A DNA stretch of 64,000 nt, from positions 1-64,000 of the forward strand of contig NZ_JANYME010000007.1 of the NCBI RefSeq assembly GCF_026616895.1, in the 5' to 3' direction. The position numbers were made by a program, and so were the translations under genes. This DNA comes from Campylobacter sp. MG1 (lineage in GTDB: Bacteria; Campylobacterota; Campylobacteria; Campylobacterales; Campylobacteraceae). Under the pieces are notes generated by a model. It was not told the origin of the DNA, searched no databases, and saw only the letters and a program-made list of their open reading frames with translations. Below, one piece after another: positions 53,088 to 62,532 of the stretch (its first letter is position 1; every line of letters begins with the position of its first letter).

Positions 53088-53558
53088 ATGGTAAATATGG
53101 AAAATATGGAATACGATTTGCTACTAGAAGAGTTTAAAAAAGCTCTTAGACAAAGTAATTTAAAATATACTAAGCAAAGAGAAAGTTTATTAAAATTGCT
53201 TTATAACACTGAAGGGCATCATACTCCTGATGAATTATATGAGGCTTTAAAAGCTAGTGGAGATGATCAGAATGTAGGTATAGCTACAATTTATAGAACT
53301 TTAAATTTATTAGAAGAATCAGGAATGGTAACTTCAATATCATTTGGCGCAGCTGGTAAAAAATTTGAATTAGCTAATAAATCTCATCATGACCATATGA
53401 TTTGTAAGTCTTGTAATAAGATTATTGAATTTAAAGATGATGTAATAGAACAAAAACAATTAAAAATTGCAAGAGAACACGGATTCAAATTATCAAGTCA
53501 TTTAATGCAACTATACGGAATTTGTGCTGATTGCCAAGATAACAATAAAAGAAAATAA
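53088..53558 (+). CDS. fur: Ferric uptake regulator Fur
   Basis: 156 residues. Winged helix with [16 protein letters not shown] and [18 protein letters not shown], metal site [20 protein letters not shown] and second Cys pair CADC. With iron it represses uptake genes; in Campylobacter apo-Fur also acts. AAGGAGAATAAC precedes the ATG. Expressed within the gatC-lysS operon. Confidence 0.96.
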   Translation: MVNMENMEYDLLLEEFKKALRQSNLKYTKQRESLLKLLYNTEGHHTPDELYEALKASGDDQNVGIATIYRTLNLLEESGMVTSISFGAAGKKFELANKSHHDHMICKSCNKIIEFKDDVIEQKQLKIAREHGFKLSSHLMQLYGICADCQDNNKRK

Positions 53559-53571
53559 GAAAGGTAAAAAT

Positions 53572-55056
53572 ATGTTTGAAAACCCACTAGAACAGCAAAA
53601 AATTAGTAAAGCTAACGAGCTAAGGTCTTTAGGTATTAATCCTTATTCTCATTTTGTAACAAAACCGATGAGTATAAAAGAATTTAAAGATAAATATGAT
53701 TTCATAAATGAACTTGAAGAAAAAAAAGCAGAAGAAATCTGTGAATTAATCGGTAGAATTAAATTTATGCGTGATGGTGGGAAAGCCGTTTTTGCGAACA
53801 TTGAAGACTTTAGTGGCTCAATTCAGATTTATTTTAATAAAAGCACAATTGATGAAACTTGGTTTGATAATATTAAAAAACTCATAGAAGTAGGCGATAT
53901 TATCAAAGTTCGTGGTTATGCTTTCGTAACAAAAAAAGGCGAATTTAGTATTCATGTAGATAAATTAGATTTAGTTACTAAAAGTATTTGCGTATTACCT
54001 GAAAAATTTCACGGCTTAGTGGATATGGAAAGCCGCTATAGACAAAGATATCTTGATATGATTATGAATGCTGAAATTAGACAAGATTTTGTTAATAGAA
54101 GTAAGATTGTTTCATTTGTTAGAAGATATTTTGAAAATCTAGGATTTTTAGAAGTTGAAACTCCTATGATGCACGAAATTGCAGGCGGAGCTAACGCAAG
54201 ACCATTCATTACCCATCATAATACTTTAGGTGTTGATAGATTTTTAAGAATTGCACCTGAACTTTACTTAAAACGCTTAATAGTTGGTGGTTTTGAAGCT
54301 GTATTTGAATTAAATCGTTGCTTTAGAAACGAAGGAATGGACCTTACTCACAATCCTGAGTTTAGCACGATTGAGTTTTATTGGGCTTATCATAATTATA
54401 AGGATTTAATGAATTTGACTGAAGATTTATTAAGCAAATTAATAGCTCACTTAGGACTTAGCACTACTATTACATACGATGATAAGCAAATAGATTTTAG
54501 CACTCCATTTGCAAAAATTCCATATAAAGATGCCTTAGTTCAAATAGGTGGTATTGATGCTACTATAGTAAATGATAAAGCTGCAATTTTAAAGAAATTA
54601 AAGGCTGATGGATTTGAAGCAAATGAAAAATTAGATTTAGGACATTTACAAGCAGAATTATTTGATAATTATGTAGAAGACAAGCTTATAAATCCTACAT
54701 TTATTACGGATTTTCCAGTATCAATTAGTCCATTAAGTAGAAGAAGTGATGAAAATCCTGAAATAGCTGAGAGATTTGAATTATTTATAGCTGGAAAAGA
54801 ACTAGCAAATGGATTTAACGAATTAAATGACCCACTTGATCAATACGAAAGATTTTTGGCTCAAGTAGAAGCTAAAAAAGCTGGAAATGACGAAGCATGC
54901 GAAATGGATGAAGATTTCGTAAATGCGTTAGGGTTTGGTATGGCACCAACTGCAGGTGAGGGCATAGGAATTGATAGACTTGTTATGATGCTAACTAACA
55001 AAAAATCAATCAAAGATGTAATATTATTCCCTGCTATGCGTCCTAAAAAGGATTGA
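53572..55056 (+). CDS. lysS: Lysyl-tRNA synthetase, class II
   Basis: 494 residues from MFENPLEQQ (53572; AAAGGTAAAAAT ahead); the in-frame upstream start lies inside fur. N-terminal OB domain ([20 protein letters not shown]), motif 2 [23 protein letters not shown] and motif 3 [15 protein letters not shown]. Full length. Confidence 0.97.
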   Translation: MFENPLEQQKISKANELRSLGINPYSHFVTKPMSIKEFKDKYDFINELEEKKAEEICELIGRIKFMRDGGKAVFANIEDFSGSIQIYFNKSTIDETWFDNIKKLIEVGDIIKVRGYAFVTKKGEFSIHVDKLDLVTKSICVLPEKFHGLVDMESRYRQRYLDMIMNAEIRQDFVNRSKIVSFVRRYFENLGFLEVETPMMHEIAGGANARPFITHHNTLGVDRFLRIAPELYLKRLIVGGFEAVFELNRCFRNEGMDLTHNPEFSTIEFYWAYHNYKDLMNLTEDLLSKLIAHLGLSTTITYDDKQIDFSTPFAKIPYKDALVQIGGIDATIVNDKAAILKKLKADGFEANEKLDLGHLQAELFDNYVEDKLINPTFITDFPVSISPLSRRSDENPEIAERFELFIAGKELANGFNELNDPLDQYERFLAQVEAKKAGNDEACEMDEDFVNALGFGMAPTAGEGIGIDRLVMMLTNKKSIKDVILFPAMRPKKD

Positions 55057-55114
55057 TAATTTCAATTTGTGAATGATTACTAGCGAGAATTTATATAAAA
55101 AAAAAGGGGTTAAG

Positions 55115-56350
55115 ATGATATTTGATACAGAAATTAATGAAATTATAAAAGAAGAATTTAAAAGACAAAATGAGAATTTAGAAATGATTGCTAGTGAGAA
55201 TTTCACTTTTCCTGAAGTTATGGTGGCTACAGGTAGTATTCTTACAAATAAATACGCAGAAGGCTATCCATCAAAAAGATATTATGGTGGTTGTGAAATC
55301 GTTGATAAAGCAGAAGTTTTAGCAATTGAGCGTTGTAAAAAATTATTTAATTGTAATTACGCAAATGTTCAACCCCATTCAGGCTCACAAGCAAATCAAG
55401 GTGCATACGCAGCATTATTAAATCCAGGAGATATTATTTTAGGAATGGATTTAAGTGCAGGTGGGCATTTAACTCACGGCTCAAAGGTAAATGCAAGTGG
55501 CAAAGTATATACTAGCTATAGCTACGGAGTAGATGAAAATGGTTATTTAAATTATGATGAAATTGAAAAAATTGCCCTAGAAGTAAAACCAAAATTAATA
55601 GTTTGTGGTGCTAGTGCTTATGCTAGAATAATTGATTTTGAAAGATTTCGTAAAATTGCTGATAAAGTAGGAGCATTTTTATTAGCTGATATTGCACATA
55701 TTGCCGGTCTTGTAGTAGCTAATCTTCACCCAAGTCCATTTCCACACGCTCACATAGTAACTTCAACAACTCATAAAACTCTAAGAGGGCCAAGAGGTGG
55801 GATAATAATGACTAATGATGAAGAACTTGCAAAAAAAATAAATTCAGCAATCTTTCCTAACCTTCAAGGTGGTCCATTAATGCATATTATTGCAGCAAAA
55901 GCAGTTGGATTTAAATATAATCTTGATGAAAGTTGGAAAACATACGCTAATCAAGTTATAAAAAATTGCAAGGTATTAGCCGATGAATTGCTAAAAGAAG
56001 GATTTAAATTAGTAAGTGGTGGAACTGACAATCACTTGTTGTTAATGGATTTTAGTGATTGTGAATTTAGTGGAAAAGATGCTCAAATAGCATTAGAAAA
56101 AGCAGGTATTACAGCTAATAAAAATAGCGTTCCTAACGAAAAGCGTTCTCCTTTTATTACAAGTGGATTAAGACTTGGCACTGCTGCACTTAGTGCTCGT
56201 GGTATGAAAGAAGAAGAAATGAAAGTAATAGCACAGACAATAAGCCTAGTGCTAAAGAATTTAAATAACGATGAAATTATAAAAAAAGCAAAAGAAACTA
56301 CGCTAAAATTAAGCGAAAATTTTCCTTTGTATGAAAGTTTAAAATGCTAA
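55115..56350 (+). CDS. glyA: Serine hydroxymethyltransferase
   Basis: 411 residues from [11 protein letters not shown] (55115, AAAAAGGGGTTAAG ahead); an upstream in-frame ATG at 55073 would add 14 non-conserved residues. PLP lysine in [19 protein letters not shown] near 225, and [18 protein letters not shown] near 95. Makes glycine and methylene-tetrahydrofolate from serine. Overlaps the next gene by seven bases. Confidence 0.97.
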   Translation: MIFDTEINEIIKEEFKRQNENLEMIASENFTFPEVMVATGSILTNKYAEGYPSKRYYGGCEIVDKAEVLAIERCKKLFNCNYANVQPHSGSQANQGAYAALLNPGDIILGMDLSAGGHLTHGSKVNASGKVYTSYSYGVDENGYLNYDEIEKIALEVKPKLIVCGASAYARIIDFERFRKIADKVGAFLLADIAHIAGLVVANLHPSPFPHAHIVTSTTHKTLRGPRGGIIMTNDEELAKKINSAIFPNLQGGPLMHIIAAKAVGFKYNLDESWKTYANQVIKNCKVLADELLKEGFKLVSGGTDNHLLLMDFSDCEFSGKDAQIALEKAGITANKNSVPNEKRSPFITSGLRLGTAALSARGMKEEEMKVIAQTISLVLKNLNNDEIIKKAKETTLKLSENFPLYESLKC

Positions 56351-56889
56351 CTAGTAATGACTTAGCTTTAATTAAAATGATAAATTCTCATTATTTTATA
56401 AAAAGGGATACCATTGTAAACAAAATTGAATTCAATGGTAGAATGTTTTTTAATAAATTTGAAAAAATTAATGAATTTTTGTCATTACAATTAATAAATA
56501 AGCATTTAGAAAGTAAAATTATAATAGCACATAATTTAATCAATGCACAAGATAAAGTAGAAAATATTGTGTTTGATTATAATGGTTTTAATACTGAAAA
56601 ATTTTGGCATAGAGCACAATTATTATTAAGAGAAGAAGGTTTTATTAATTTTACAGCTTATAAGAGTAAAACACCAGGACACCTTCATTTATATGTTCAT
56701 AAAGGACATACATCTTTTATTGAGGGCTGTGGTCTAGCTAATAAATTAAGTGCGATGTTAGCTCAAAAAATGCCTATGGAATGGAGAATGTTTCCAACTT
56801 TAGATTTACCTAGAGAATATAACATTTTAGCATTACCTTATGAAATTTATCAAAAAGAGCGTGGAGCATCTTGGTCAAAACATATGTAA
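56344..56889 (+). CDS. DUF1882 protein
   Basis: 181 residues, soluble. Conserved-looking [17 protein letters not shown] near 117 and [39 protein letters not shown] at the end (Pro/Trp-rich). Found next to glyA in Campylobacterota, from memory as Cj0403 in C. jejuni. The [10 protein letters not shown] segment is His-rich and could bind metal, but no reaction is known. Confidence 0.8.
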   Translation: MLTSNDLALIKMINSHYFIKRDTIVNKIEFNGRMFFNKFEKINEFLSLQLINKHLESKIIIAHNLINAQDKVENIVFDYNGFNTEKFWHRAQLLLREEGFINFTAYKSKTPGHLHLYVHKGHTSFIEGCGLANKLSAMLAQKMPMEWRMFPTLDLPREYNILALPYEIYQKERGASWSKHM

Positions 56890-56899
56890 AGGATTTGAA

Positions 56900-57691
56900 A
56901 TGCAAGAACAAAAGTTTGAAGATTTAGTAATTGATAATAATAGTAAAAAAAATAAACAAAAACAGATTATTTTTAGATTTATTGTGTTTTTAATATTTAT
57001 TTTAGTATTTGGTATTATTTATAAGATTATTTTTGGTGTATCGCCAGATAAAGAATTGCCAGTTGTTGATAATATTGAAAAACAACCAATAAAAGAAGAA
57101 TTTGAAGAATTAAAAGCAAAAAACAATGAAAGTTTTGATGATTTTAACACTACTATTCAAAGATTGAAAAATGAGAATTCAGTAGTAGAGATGGATGAGA
57201 AGAAATCACAAGAAGTACAGAATATAGTTAATGAGATTAATACGGTAAATGAAAGCATTGTAGAAGAACCTGTAAAAGTAGTAAATGAAGTAAAAAATGC
57301 TGTAAATGATGAGAAAAAAGATAAAACACCTGTAAAAAAGGTAGTAGAAGAGAAAAAATCTAATGTTAAAAAATTAAAAGAGACTTCGGTTTTTGATACA
57401 ATAGATGTTGTAAAACCTAATAATGAATCAAAGAAAATTGAAAAAACAAATAAACCATCTACTAGTTCAAGTGGAAGTTATGTTCAAGTTTATGCTAGTA
57501 AAAATATTGATTTAAAATCTCATGAAATTAAAAAATTAGATAGTTTAGGGTTGCAATATAAAGTAGTTACCGATGATAAGGGTATGAGTAGAGTTATCGT
57601 AGGACCTTATTCTAATAGTGAAAAGGCAAATGCTTTAAAATTTATTCGTGAAAAAGTAAGAAAAGATGCCTTTTATTATCAAGCAAGATAA
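56900..57691 (+). CDS. SPOR-domain membrane protein
   Basis: 263 residues from MQEQKFEDL (56900, AAAGGATTTGAA ahead). One helix near 27-47 (IIFRFIVFLIFILVFGIIYK), a long charged low-complexity linker rich in Val, Glu and Lys, and a C-terminal SPOR domain (SSGSYVQVYASKNIDLKSHE ... SRVIVGPYSNSEKANALKF). SPOR domains bind denuded septal peptidoglycan, so the protein should locate to the division site. Overlaps aroE by 26 bases. Confidence 0.9.
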   Translation: MQEQKFEDLVIDNNSKKNKQKQIIFRFIVFLIFILVFGIIYKIIFGVSPDKELPVVDNIEKQPIKEEFEELKAKNNESFDDFNTTIQRLKNENSVVEMDEKKSQEVQNIVNEINTVNESIVEEPVKVVNEVKNAVNDEKKDKTPVKKVVEEKKSNVKKLKETSVFDTIDVVKPNNESKKIEKTNKPSTSSSGSYVQVYASKNIDLKSHEIKKLDSLGLQYKVVTDDKGMSRVIVGPYSNSEKANALKFIREKVRKDAFYYQAR

Positions 57692-58439
57692 ATTTGGAGT
57701 GATAGGAAATCCTATCGCTCACTCAAAATCTCCTATAATTCATAATCTATGGTATGAAAGATTAAATATAAATGCTAATTATGAGAAAATTTTAGTAGAA
57801 AATCCAAATGATTTAAAAAACACAATTTTAAAATATAAAGGTGTTAATGTAACTTTGCCTTATAAAGAAGAAGTTGCAATACTAGCAAATTATAAAGATG
57901 AAGGCGTTATAAACACAAAAGCAGCAAATACTATAATAAATGATAATGGAATTTTAAAAGCTTATAATACTGATATATTTGGCTTTTATGAACCTATAAA
58001 AAATTACAAAATAAACAATGCCTTAGTAATAGGAGCTGGTGGGGCTGCTAGGGCTGTTTATTATTCTTTAGCAAAAAATAATATAAAAACTAAAGTAATT
58101 AATAGAAGTAAAAAAGATGATTTTTTATGCGAAGTTCATACGACATTAGATAAATTTGAATTTGATTTAATTATAAACTCAACAAGCGCAAGTTTAAAAA
58201 ATCTACTACCTTTAGAAGAAAATCTTTTAGAAAAACTAGCAAAAAATACAAAAATTGCTTATGATTTAGCATATAATCACGATATATTTTTAGATTTTTG
58301 TAAGTTAAAAAATCCAAATATTATTACTCAAGATGGACTTGATATGCTTATTTTTCAAGCAGCCCTTGCTTTTGAGTATTTTTGCGGAATTTATCCTAAC
58401 GAAGATTTAATAAATGAAGCAAGAGAACTTATTAAATAA
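57666..58439 (+). CDS. aroE: Shikimate dehydrogenase
   Basis: 257 residues. Shikimate site FGVIGNPIAHSKSPIIHN, catalytic Lys/Asp region GVNVTLPYKEEV and TKAANTIIN, NADP loop NALVIGAGGAARAVYYSL near 118. Reduces dehydroshikimate in the shikimate pathway. The MPFIIKQ start gives a 26-base overlap with the SPOR gene; the conserved part begins at residue 8 or so. Confidence 0.93.
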   Translation: MPFIIKQDKFGVIGNPIAHSKSPIIHNLWYERLNINANYEKILVENPNDLKNTILKYKGVNVTLPYKEEVAILANYKDEGVINTKAANTIINDNGILKAYNTDIFGFYEPIKNYKINNALVIGAGGAARAVYYSLAKNNIKTKVINRSKKDDFLCEVHTTLDKFEFDLIINSTSASLKNLLPLEENLLEKLAKNTKIAYDLAYNHDIFLDFCKLKNPNIITQDGLDMLIFQAALAFEYFCGIYPNEDLINEARELIK

Positions 58440-58785
58440 GAGTATAAAAGGACTAAAGTCATATATTTTTGGCTATGAAAACGAACAAAAAGCTAAAAAA
58501 TACTTAGAAAAAAATAATTTCAAAATAATTAAAACAAATTATAAAACCAAATTTGGAGAAATTGACATAATCGCTTTAAAGGATAAAACCTTGCATTTTA
58601 TTGAAGTAAAATCAAGCAAAAATTATGAAAGTGAATATTATTTAACACCAAAAAAATTAGAAAGAATTATAAAATCTATTTATATTTTTAATGAAAATTT
58701 TAAAGAATACGATATTTATAATTACTGCATAGACTTAATATCTATAAATAACAGTCAAATTAATTTTATAGAAAATATAAGCTAG
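58414..58785 (+). CDS. YraN-like (UPF0102) protein
   Basis: 123 residues. Endonuclease-like fold with YENEQKAKKYLEKNNFKIIK and TKFGEIDIIALKDKTLHFIEVKSS, the E-x-D-I-I-A ... E-V-K pattern of PD-(D/E)xK enzymes. The family is thought to act in DNA uptake or repair, unproven. The ATG at 58414 lies inside aroE (26 bases); no later start fits the conserved beginning. Confidence 0.85.
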   Translation: MKQENLLNKSIKGLKSYIFGYENEQKAKKYLEKNNFKIIKTNYKTKFGEIDIIALKDKTLHFIEVKSSKNYESEYYLTPKKLERIIKSIYIFNENFKEYDIYNYCIDLISINNSQINFIENIS

Positions 58786-58800
58786 TCTATGTAAATGTAC

Positions 58801-59100
58801 TTATTTTATAAAAAATCTAAATCCTAAATCAATTAAAACAAGCACAATTAAAACAGTAATTAATACATTTAAAGTAGTGTTATTTTTAGGTTTTAACTCG
58901 CTTTTTGCTTTGTCTATTTTATTGATTTTATCATTTAATTGATGTTCAAATCTTATTTGCTCATCGGTTAGTTTTTTGATTTGTTCTTTTAATTCTTGAT
59001 TTCTTGTCTTTAGCAAATCTTTTAACTCGTTTTCTAATTCGCTTATATTGTTAGTATCTATTTTTACTAATTCTTTGCTTTGTGTTTTATTTTCTGACAT
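58801..59100 (-). CDS. Small coiled-coil tail-anchored protein, 99 aa
   Basis: AGGAGGTAAAAA precedes the ATG, a strong site. Residues 15-70 form a coiled coil (ISELENELKDLLKTRNQELK...) and residues 75-95 one helix (TLNVLITVLIVLVLIDLGF). A tail-anchored inner membrane protein with the coiled coil in the cytosol is likely. No family recognised. It follows the MidA-like gene after 25 bases, so it may be the last gene of that unit. Confidence 0.7.
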   Translation of the reverse strand: MSENKTQSKELVKIDTNNISELENELKDLLKTRNQELKEQIKKLTDEQIRFEHQLNDKINKIDKAKSELKPKNNTTLNVLITVLIVLVLIDLGFRFFIK

Positions 59101-59125
59101 TTTTACCTCCTGTTTTTTTATATTA

Positions 59126-60043
59126 TCAAAACTTGCTAACTTTATTAAATTCTAAACAATGAAAATTATCGCTAAAGCCAAAAAATAGATATTTAATGGC
59201 ATTTGCGTATTTAATATCGCTAAATTCATCTACTCCAAATTCCATCAAAGCTCTTGATTGTTTTTTAAAGCTATGTTTTAGATTAAGTTTATCAAAATAA
59301 AAGCACAATTCATCATAATTTACATTCCAAGTAATATCACAATTTGCAAATAATTCTTCTAAATTAGCGTTAAATGGGTCAATTAATTGATGATTTTTAA
59401 ATATTCTTAAACTAAACTCATCATTTAAATATGTAGAAAAATAATCAAATGTTAAAAAATAAAATTCCTTACACTTCTTATCTAAAGCACTTAAAAAATC
59501 ATATATCATAGGAGAAAATTCCAAGCGTTTTTCAAGTTTATCTTGTAAATATTCATAACTATTTTTATGCTCTTTAAAGATTATTTTGCCATTTTCAACG
59601 AAGCCAAATTTATGATTATCATAAAGCTCACAAGCAAAAGCGTCAAATAATTCATTTGCGATAAAAAAGGCATTATCACTACTAAAATCATCAAAATAAT
59701 AATGTTTAAATTCCACATTCAAATTCTTTTTTTGTAAAGCCCTTAGATTGTCGTGTGGCTCTATGATTTTTACATTAATTTGCTTATAAATTTCAGGGCG
59801 TTTATCTTTTAAATATGTTAAAAAATCTTTTAATAAATACCCTTCATTTGCACCGATTTCTACTATATCAATAGGTAGTTTTAAAATCTTTTCATCAACT
59901 AAAAAAATAAATCTTTTAGCACACAAAAAGCCAAAAAGCTCTCCAACGCTAACAGCTGTATAAAAATCCCCATCTTTACCAACTTTTACACCTTTTTTAT
60001 AATACTCTTTACTCCAAGTATCAAAATATTTGCTAAAAATCAA
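59126..60043 (-). CDS. MidA/NDUFAF7-like SAM-dependent methyltransferase (DUF185)
   Basis: 305 residues. Family features: DGDFYTAVSVGELFGFLCAKRF near 24, IDIVEIGANEGYLLKDFL near 60 (SAM loop), FFIANELFDAFACELYDN near 127 (the NEL-DA box) and DYFSTYLNDEFSLRIFKNHQ. The eukaryotic relative methylates an arginine of respiratory complex I; the bacterial target is unknown. Overlaps the M23 peptidase gene by four bases. Confidence 0.82.
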   Translation of the reverse strand: MIFSKYFDTWSKEYYKKGVKVGKDGDFYTAVSVGELFGFLCAKRFIFLVDEKILKLPIDIVEIGANEGYLLKDFLTYLKDKRPEIYKQINVKIIEPHDNLRALQKKNLNVEFKHYYFDDFSSDNAFFIANELFDAFACELYDNHKFGFVENGKIIFKEHKNSYEYLQDKLEKRLEFSPMIYDFLSALDKKCKEFYFLTFDYFSTYLNDEFSLRIFKNHQLIDPFNANLEELFANCDITWNVNYDELCFYFDKLNLKHSFKKQSRALMEFGVDEFSDIKYANAIKYLFFGFSDNFHCLEFNKVSKF

Positions 60044-60825
60044 TTAAAAGCCTTTGCGTTGAATTTATTTACAAAATCAAGTGGGTCAACACTAACGCCT
60101 TTTATAGCAATTCCAAAATGAAGATGAGGCCCACTAACCCTGCCAGTATCTCCACTAAGTCCTATAATATCTGATTGTTTTACAAAATCACCCACTTTTA
60201 CATTAATCTTGCTTAAATGATAATATTGCGAATAAATTCCGTATCCATGATCAATCACAACGCTACCACCTGAATAATATCTATCTTTTGCAATAACTAC
60301 TACTCCATCATTACTAGCTGGAATGCTAACTCCAATTGCTGCTCTAAAATCAGTGCCTGAATGATAACTCTTAAGAGTGTTTTCAAACACCCTAGCACTT
60401 CCAAAAGGGCTTGTAATAACGCTATCTAAAGGGATTATGAAAGGCTTATTAATATATACTTTTTCGGTGCTTTTTGCATAGATTTTCACTGCTTCATCGT
60501 ATTCTTTAGCAATTCTTTCTTGAAGCTTTTTGTTTGGCTTAATAATTGATGGCTTTGCAAGTTTAATTTGCTCTTTTTTATATTCTCCTTCAAGCACTTT
60601 AAGGCTATATTCTTGATTATCTAAAGTAATATTTAAAGTTTTACCACTTGAGCGATAATTTGGGGCTAAAATTAATAAGGTTTTATTATTTATCGGATAT
60701 TTTGTGTAAGTGATTTCACTTTTACTAATTATTGGATTTTGAATGCTAATATCAACTTTACCATTTATTAGATTATTTGATAGCAAAAATGTTGTAAAAA
60801 ATGAGATAAAAAATAATTTTTTCAT
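60040..60825 (-). CDS. M23-family peptidoglycan endopeptidase
   Basis: 261 residues from MKKLFFISFF (60825); the longer frame adds a non-signal stretch. Signal peptide, a beta N-domain, a helical linker (KLQERIAKEYDEAVKIYAKS), then the LytM domain with SYHSGTDFRA (H-x3-D zinc ligands) and SGPHLHFGIA (H-x-H). All zinc ligands are present, so it should be an active peptidase. M23 enzymes shape the helical cell in Campylobacter and Helicobacter (Pgp/Csd group). Confidence 0.9.
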   Translation of the reverse strand: MKKLFFISFFTTFLLSNNLINGKVDISIQNPIISKSEITYTKYPINNKTLLILAPNYRSSGKTLNITLDNQEYSLKVLEGEYKKEQIKLAKPSIIKPNKKLQERIAKEYDEAVKIYAKSTEKVYINKPFIIPLDSVITSPFGSARVFENTLKSYHSGTDFRAAIGVSIPASNDGVVVIAKDRYYSGGSVVIDHGYGIYSQYYHLSKINVKVGDFVKQSDIIGLSGDTGRVSGPHLHFGIAIKGVSVDPLDFVNKFNAKAFN

Positions 60826-60890
60826 AAAATTCCTTAGTAATTTAATATAGAAAAGATTAGCAAAATAGCATAAATATTGAGTTTTTGCCA

Positions 60891-60909
60891 CTTTTTGATT
60901 ATCATTATC
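60891..60909. promoter_or_regulatory. Candidate Fur box ahead of the metal-ATPase cluster
   Basis: Read on the minus strand the sequence is GATAATGATAATCAAAAAG; its first 14 bases equal the first 14 of the classic 19-base Fur consensus. It lies 66 bases before the start at 60965-60976 of the cluster and also ahead of the divergent peptidase. Fur control of the cluster is inferred. Confidence 0.55.
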
Positions 60910-60975
60910 TTATATATTTTATTTTATTTTAAGTTTTAGGGACTACAATCATTTTTGAAAACGAAAGGATTTTTA

Positions 60976-61278
60976 ATGGATAAAGCTAAGGTTTTAAGTG
61001 AAGTTTTAGAATACATTACAATCACTCATCACACAAGTGGTAGATTAAGACTTGATATATCTAGCAAGATAAGAGAATTAAAAGACTTAGAAAGCTACAA
61101 CATTGATGAAGTTTTTAATCTAAAAGGGATTAATGAAGTTAAAGTTAATAAAATCTTAGGCAAGGTTACTATTTTATATGATGATAAAATCATATCAAAA
61201 CAAAGCCTTGATAATTTAATCAATGCAAAAAACATTGATGAGATTAACCTAGCTTTAAAGGAGCTTAACATTGCTTGA
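60976..61278 (+). CDS. Small HMA-like metal-binding/partner protein
   Basis: 100 residues from MDKAKVLSEV (60976); AAAGGA lies 7 bases ahead. THHTSGRLRLDISSKI near residue 16 repeats in the N-terminus of the P-type ATPase encoded downstream (IHHSKNRLRIRL), and the beta-alpha-beta pattern with GINEVKVNKILGKVTILYDD resembles an HMA domain without the C-x2-C metal site. It could be a chaperone-like partner of the ATPase. It overlaps the next gene by eight bases. Confidence 0.7.
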   Translation: MDKAKVLSEVLEYITITHHTSGRLRLDISSKIRELKDLESYNIDEVFNLKGINEVKVNKILGKVTILYDDKIISKQSLDNLINAKNIDEINLALKELNIA

Positions 61279-61711
61279 GCTAAGATTTGAAAACCAAGAG
61301 TTTTTGCAAGAACTAGAAAACAGCGATATAAGAAGAGCTTTTGAGCTAGATTTAACTAGCATAAAATTATATGAGTATTATGCTAATTGCTTTAATGATG
61401 GTATTTTAAAAGATATTTTAAATGCAAAAAAGCAATTAAATCAATTATTAATTAGCGATAATAATGCTTTATTGGTTGAGTGCAGTTTAAATGATGCTTA
61501 TTTGCTACTTTTAGCAAAAGAATTTGAAATCGTTCAAGCTTATAAAATAGCGGCTAATGTTTGCAAAGATGAAAAGCTAAAAGACCTTATTTTTAGACTT
61601 TGGGCTAGTTCGGTTAATGAGTATCAGGTGGCTTTAAGAAAAAGCCTTGCGACTAATGAATTTAATGTAGATTCTTTAGTTAGTAATTTTTTAAAAGATA
61701 TTTTAAAATAA
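61271..61711 (+). CDS. All-helical, possibly ferritin-like protein
   Basis: 146 residues from a TTG (61271), inside the end of the HMA-like gene, with AAAGGAG ahead. Predicted as a four-helix bundle: RRAFELDLTSIKLYEYYANC, LNAKKQLNQLLISDNNALLV, AYLLLLAKEFEIVQAYKIAAN and LWASSVNEYQVALRKSL. The E...EYY and NEYQ..L patterns resemble rubrerythrin/ferritin-like proteins in such metal clusters, but the full set of iron-binding Glu/His residues is not evident. The function is therefore open. Confidence 0.6.
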   Translation: MLELRFENQEFLQELENSDIRRAFELDLTSIKLYEYYANCFNDGILKDILNAKKQLNQLLISDNNALLVECSLNDAYLLLLAKEFEIVQAYKIAANVCKDEKLKDLIFRLWASSVNEYQVALRKSLATNEFNVDSLVSNFLKDILK

Positions 61712-61723
61712 AGGAAGATTATC

Positions 61724-61942
61724 ATGCCAATTCCATTCATATTAGGTGCAGCATTAGGCGTAGCTGCAGTAACAATTTATAATAAAAAAGATAGTATTAA
61801 AAAAAGTATAAGTGAGTTTAATTCTCAAGATTTTGCAAAAAGTGCAGGAAAAATGACAGAAAATGCAATTTTAAAAATCTCAAAACTTAAACCTTGTTGC
61901 AAATGCGAGAAAGAAGTAGCTAAAAAAAGCTCTAAGAAGTAA
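61724..61942 (+). CDS. Small YtxH-like protein with CC-x-C motif, 72 aa
   Basis: One N-terminal helix (PIPFILGAALGVAAVTIYN) followed by a charged helix and a Cys-rich end LKPCCKCEKEVAKK, which could bind a metal ion. AAGGAAGATTATC precedes the ATG. YtxH-like proteins with a glycine/alanine-rich helix accompany this class of metal ATPase. Role unknown. Confidence 0.65.
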   Translation: MPIPFILGAALGVAAVTIYNKKDSIKKSISEFNSQDFAKSAGKMTENAILKISKLKPCCKCEKEVAKKSSKK

Positions 61943-61947
61943 AAATT

Positions 61948-62532
61948 ATGCTTACATCAAGTAGGGTTCCGAGTGATCATTTATTAAGCTCTAGTCTTAA
62001 TAATTTTTTTACAACTCAAGATTTAAAAGCAAGTTTAAAGGTAGGAGTTACTAGTTATTTTGCAATTAAAACAAGCAATGATATAGCTAGGAAAGATTAT
62101 AAAAACGCAATAGTTTCTGGAATTAGTGGAATTTTAATTAATCAATTTTTAGGAGAAAATAAAATGACAAATAATAATAATCCATATTTAAACAATAATC
62201 AAAATTATAATGTTAATCAAGGATATAATAATCAAAATTATTCTTATAATCCATATTTAAATAATGTTTCAAACAATAATTTAAATAATACTGCAAACAA
62301 CAATCAAAATACAGGCTTTTTAAGTTCGCTAACAACTCAAGGAACAGGGCTTTTTGGCTCTCCTTTAGTAAAAGGAATTTTAATTGGTGCTGCGGTTACT
62401 TATTTATTAAGCAATAAAGATGCAAAAGATACTTTAGCAAAAGGTGTTGCAAAAATTCAAAGTTTTGCTAGTGCTGCTATTGAAGAATTTAAAGAGCAAG
62501 TAGAAGATGCAAAAGCTTCAATGCAAGAATAA
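61948..62532 (+). CDS. YtxH-like protein with Asn-rich linker
   Basis: 194 residues. N-terminal part LKVGVTSYFAIKTSNDIARK with a moderately hydrophobic segment, a central very Asn/Tyr-rich stretch (about residues 73-128, NNNNPYLNNNQNYNVN and similar), then LVKGILIGAAVTYLLSNKDA as one helix with a YtxH-like amphipathic tail. A second in-frame ATG at 62164, with AGGAG ahead (MTNNNNPYLN), would give a 122-residue form starting at the Asn-rich part; this may be the real start. Overlaps the ATPase gene. Confidence 0.6.
   Translation: MLTSSRVPSDHLLSSSLNNFFTTQDLKASLKVGVTSYFAIKTSNDIARKDYKNAIVSGISGILINQFLGENKMTNNNNPYLNNNQNYNVNQGYNNQNYSYNPYLNNVSNNNLNNTANNNQNTGFLSSLTTQGTGLFGSPLVKGILIGAAVTYLLSNKDAKDTLAKGVAKIQSFASAAIEEFKEQVEDAKASMQE

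Noticed and set aside
62160-62330. Asn-codon (AAT/AAC) rich run resembling a microsatellite
   Set aside because: It is irregular, in frame and flanked by coding sequence, so I treat it as a low-complexity protein segment, not a contingency repeat.
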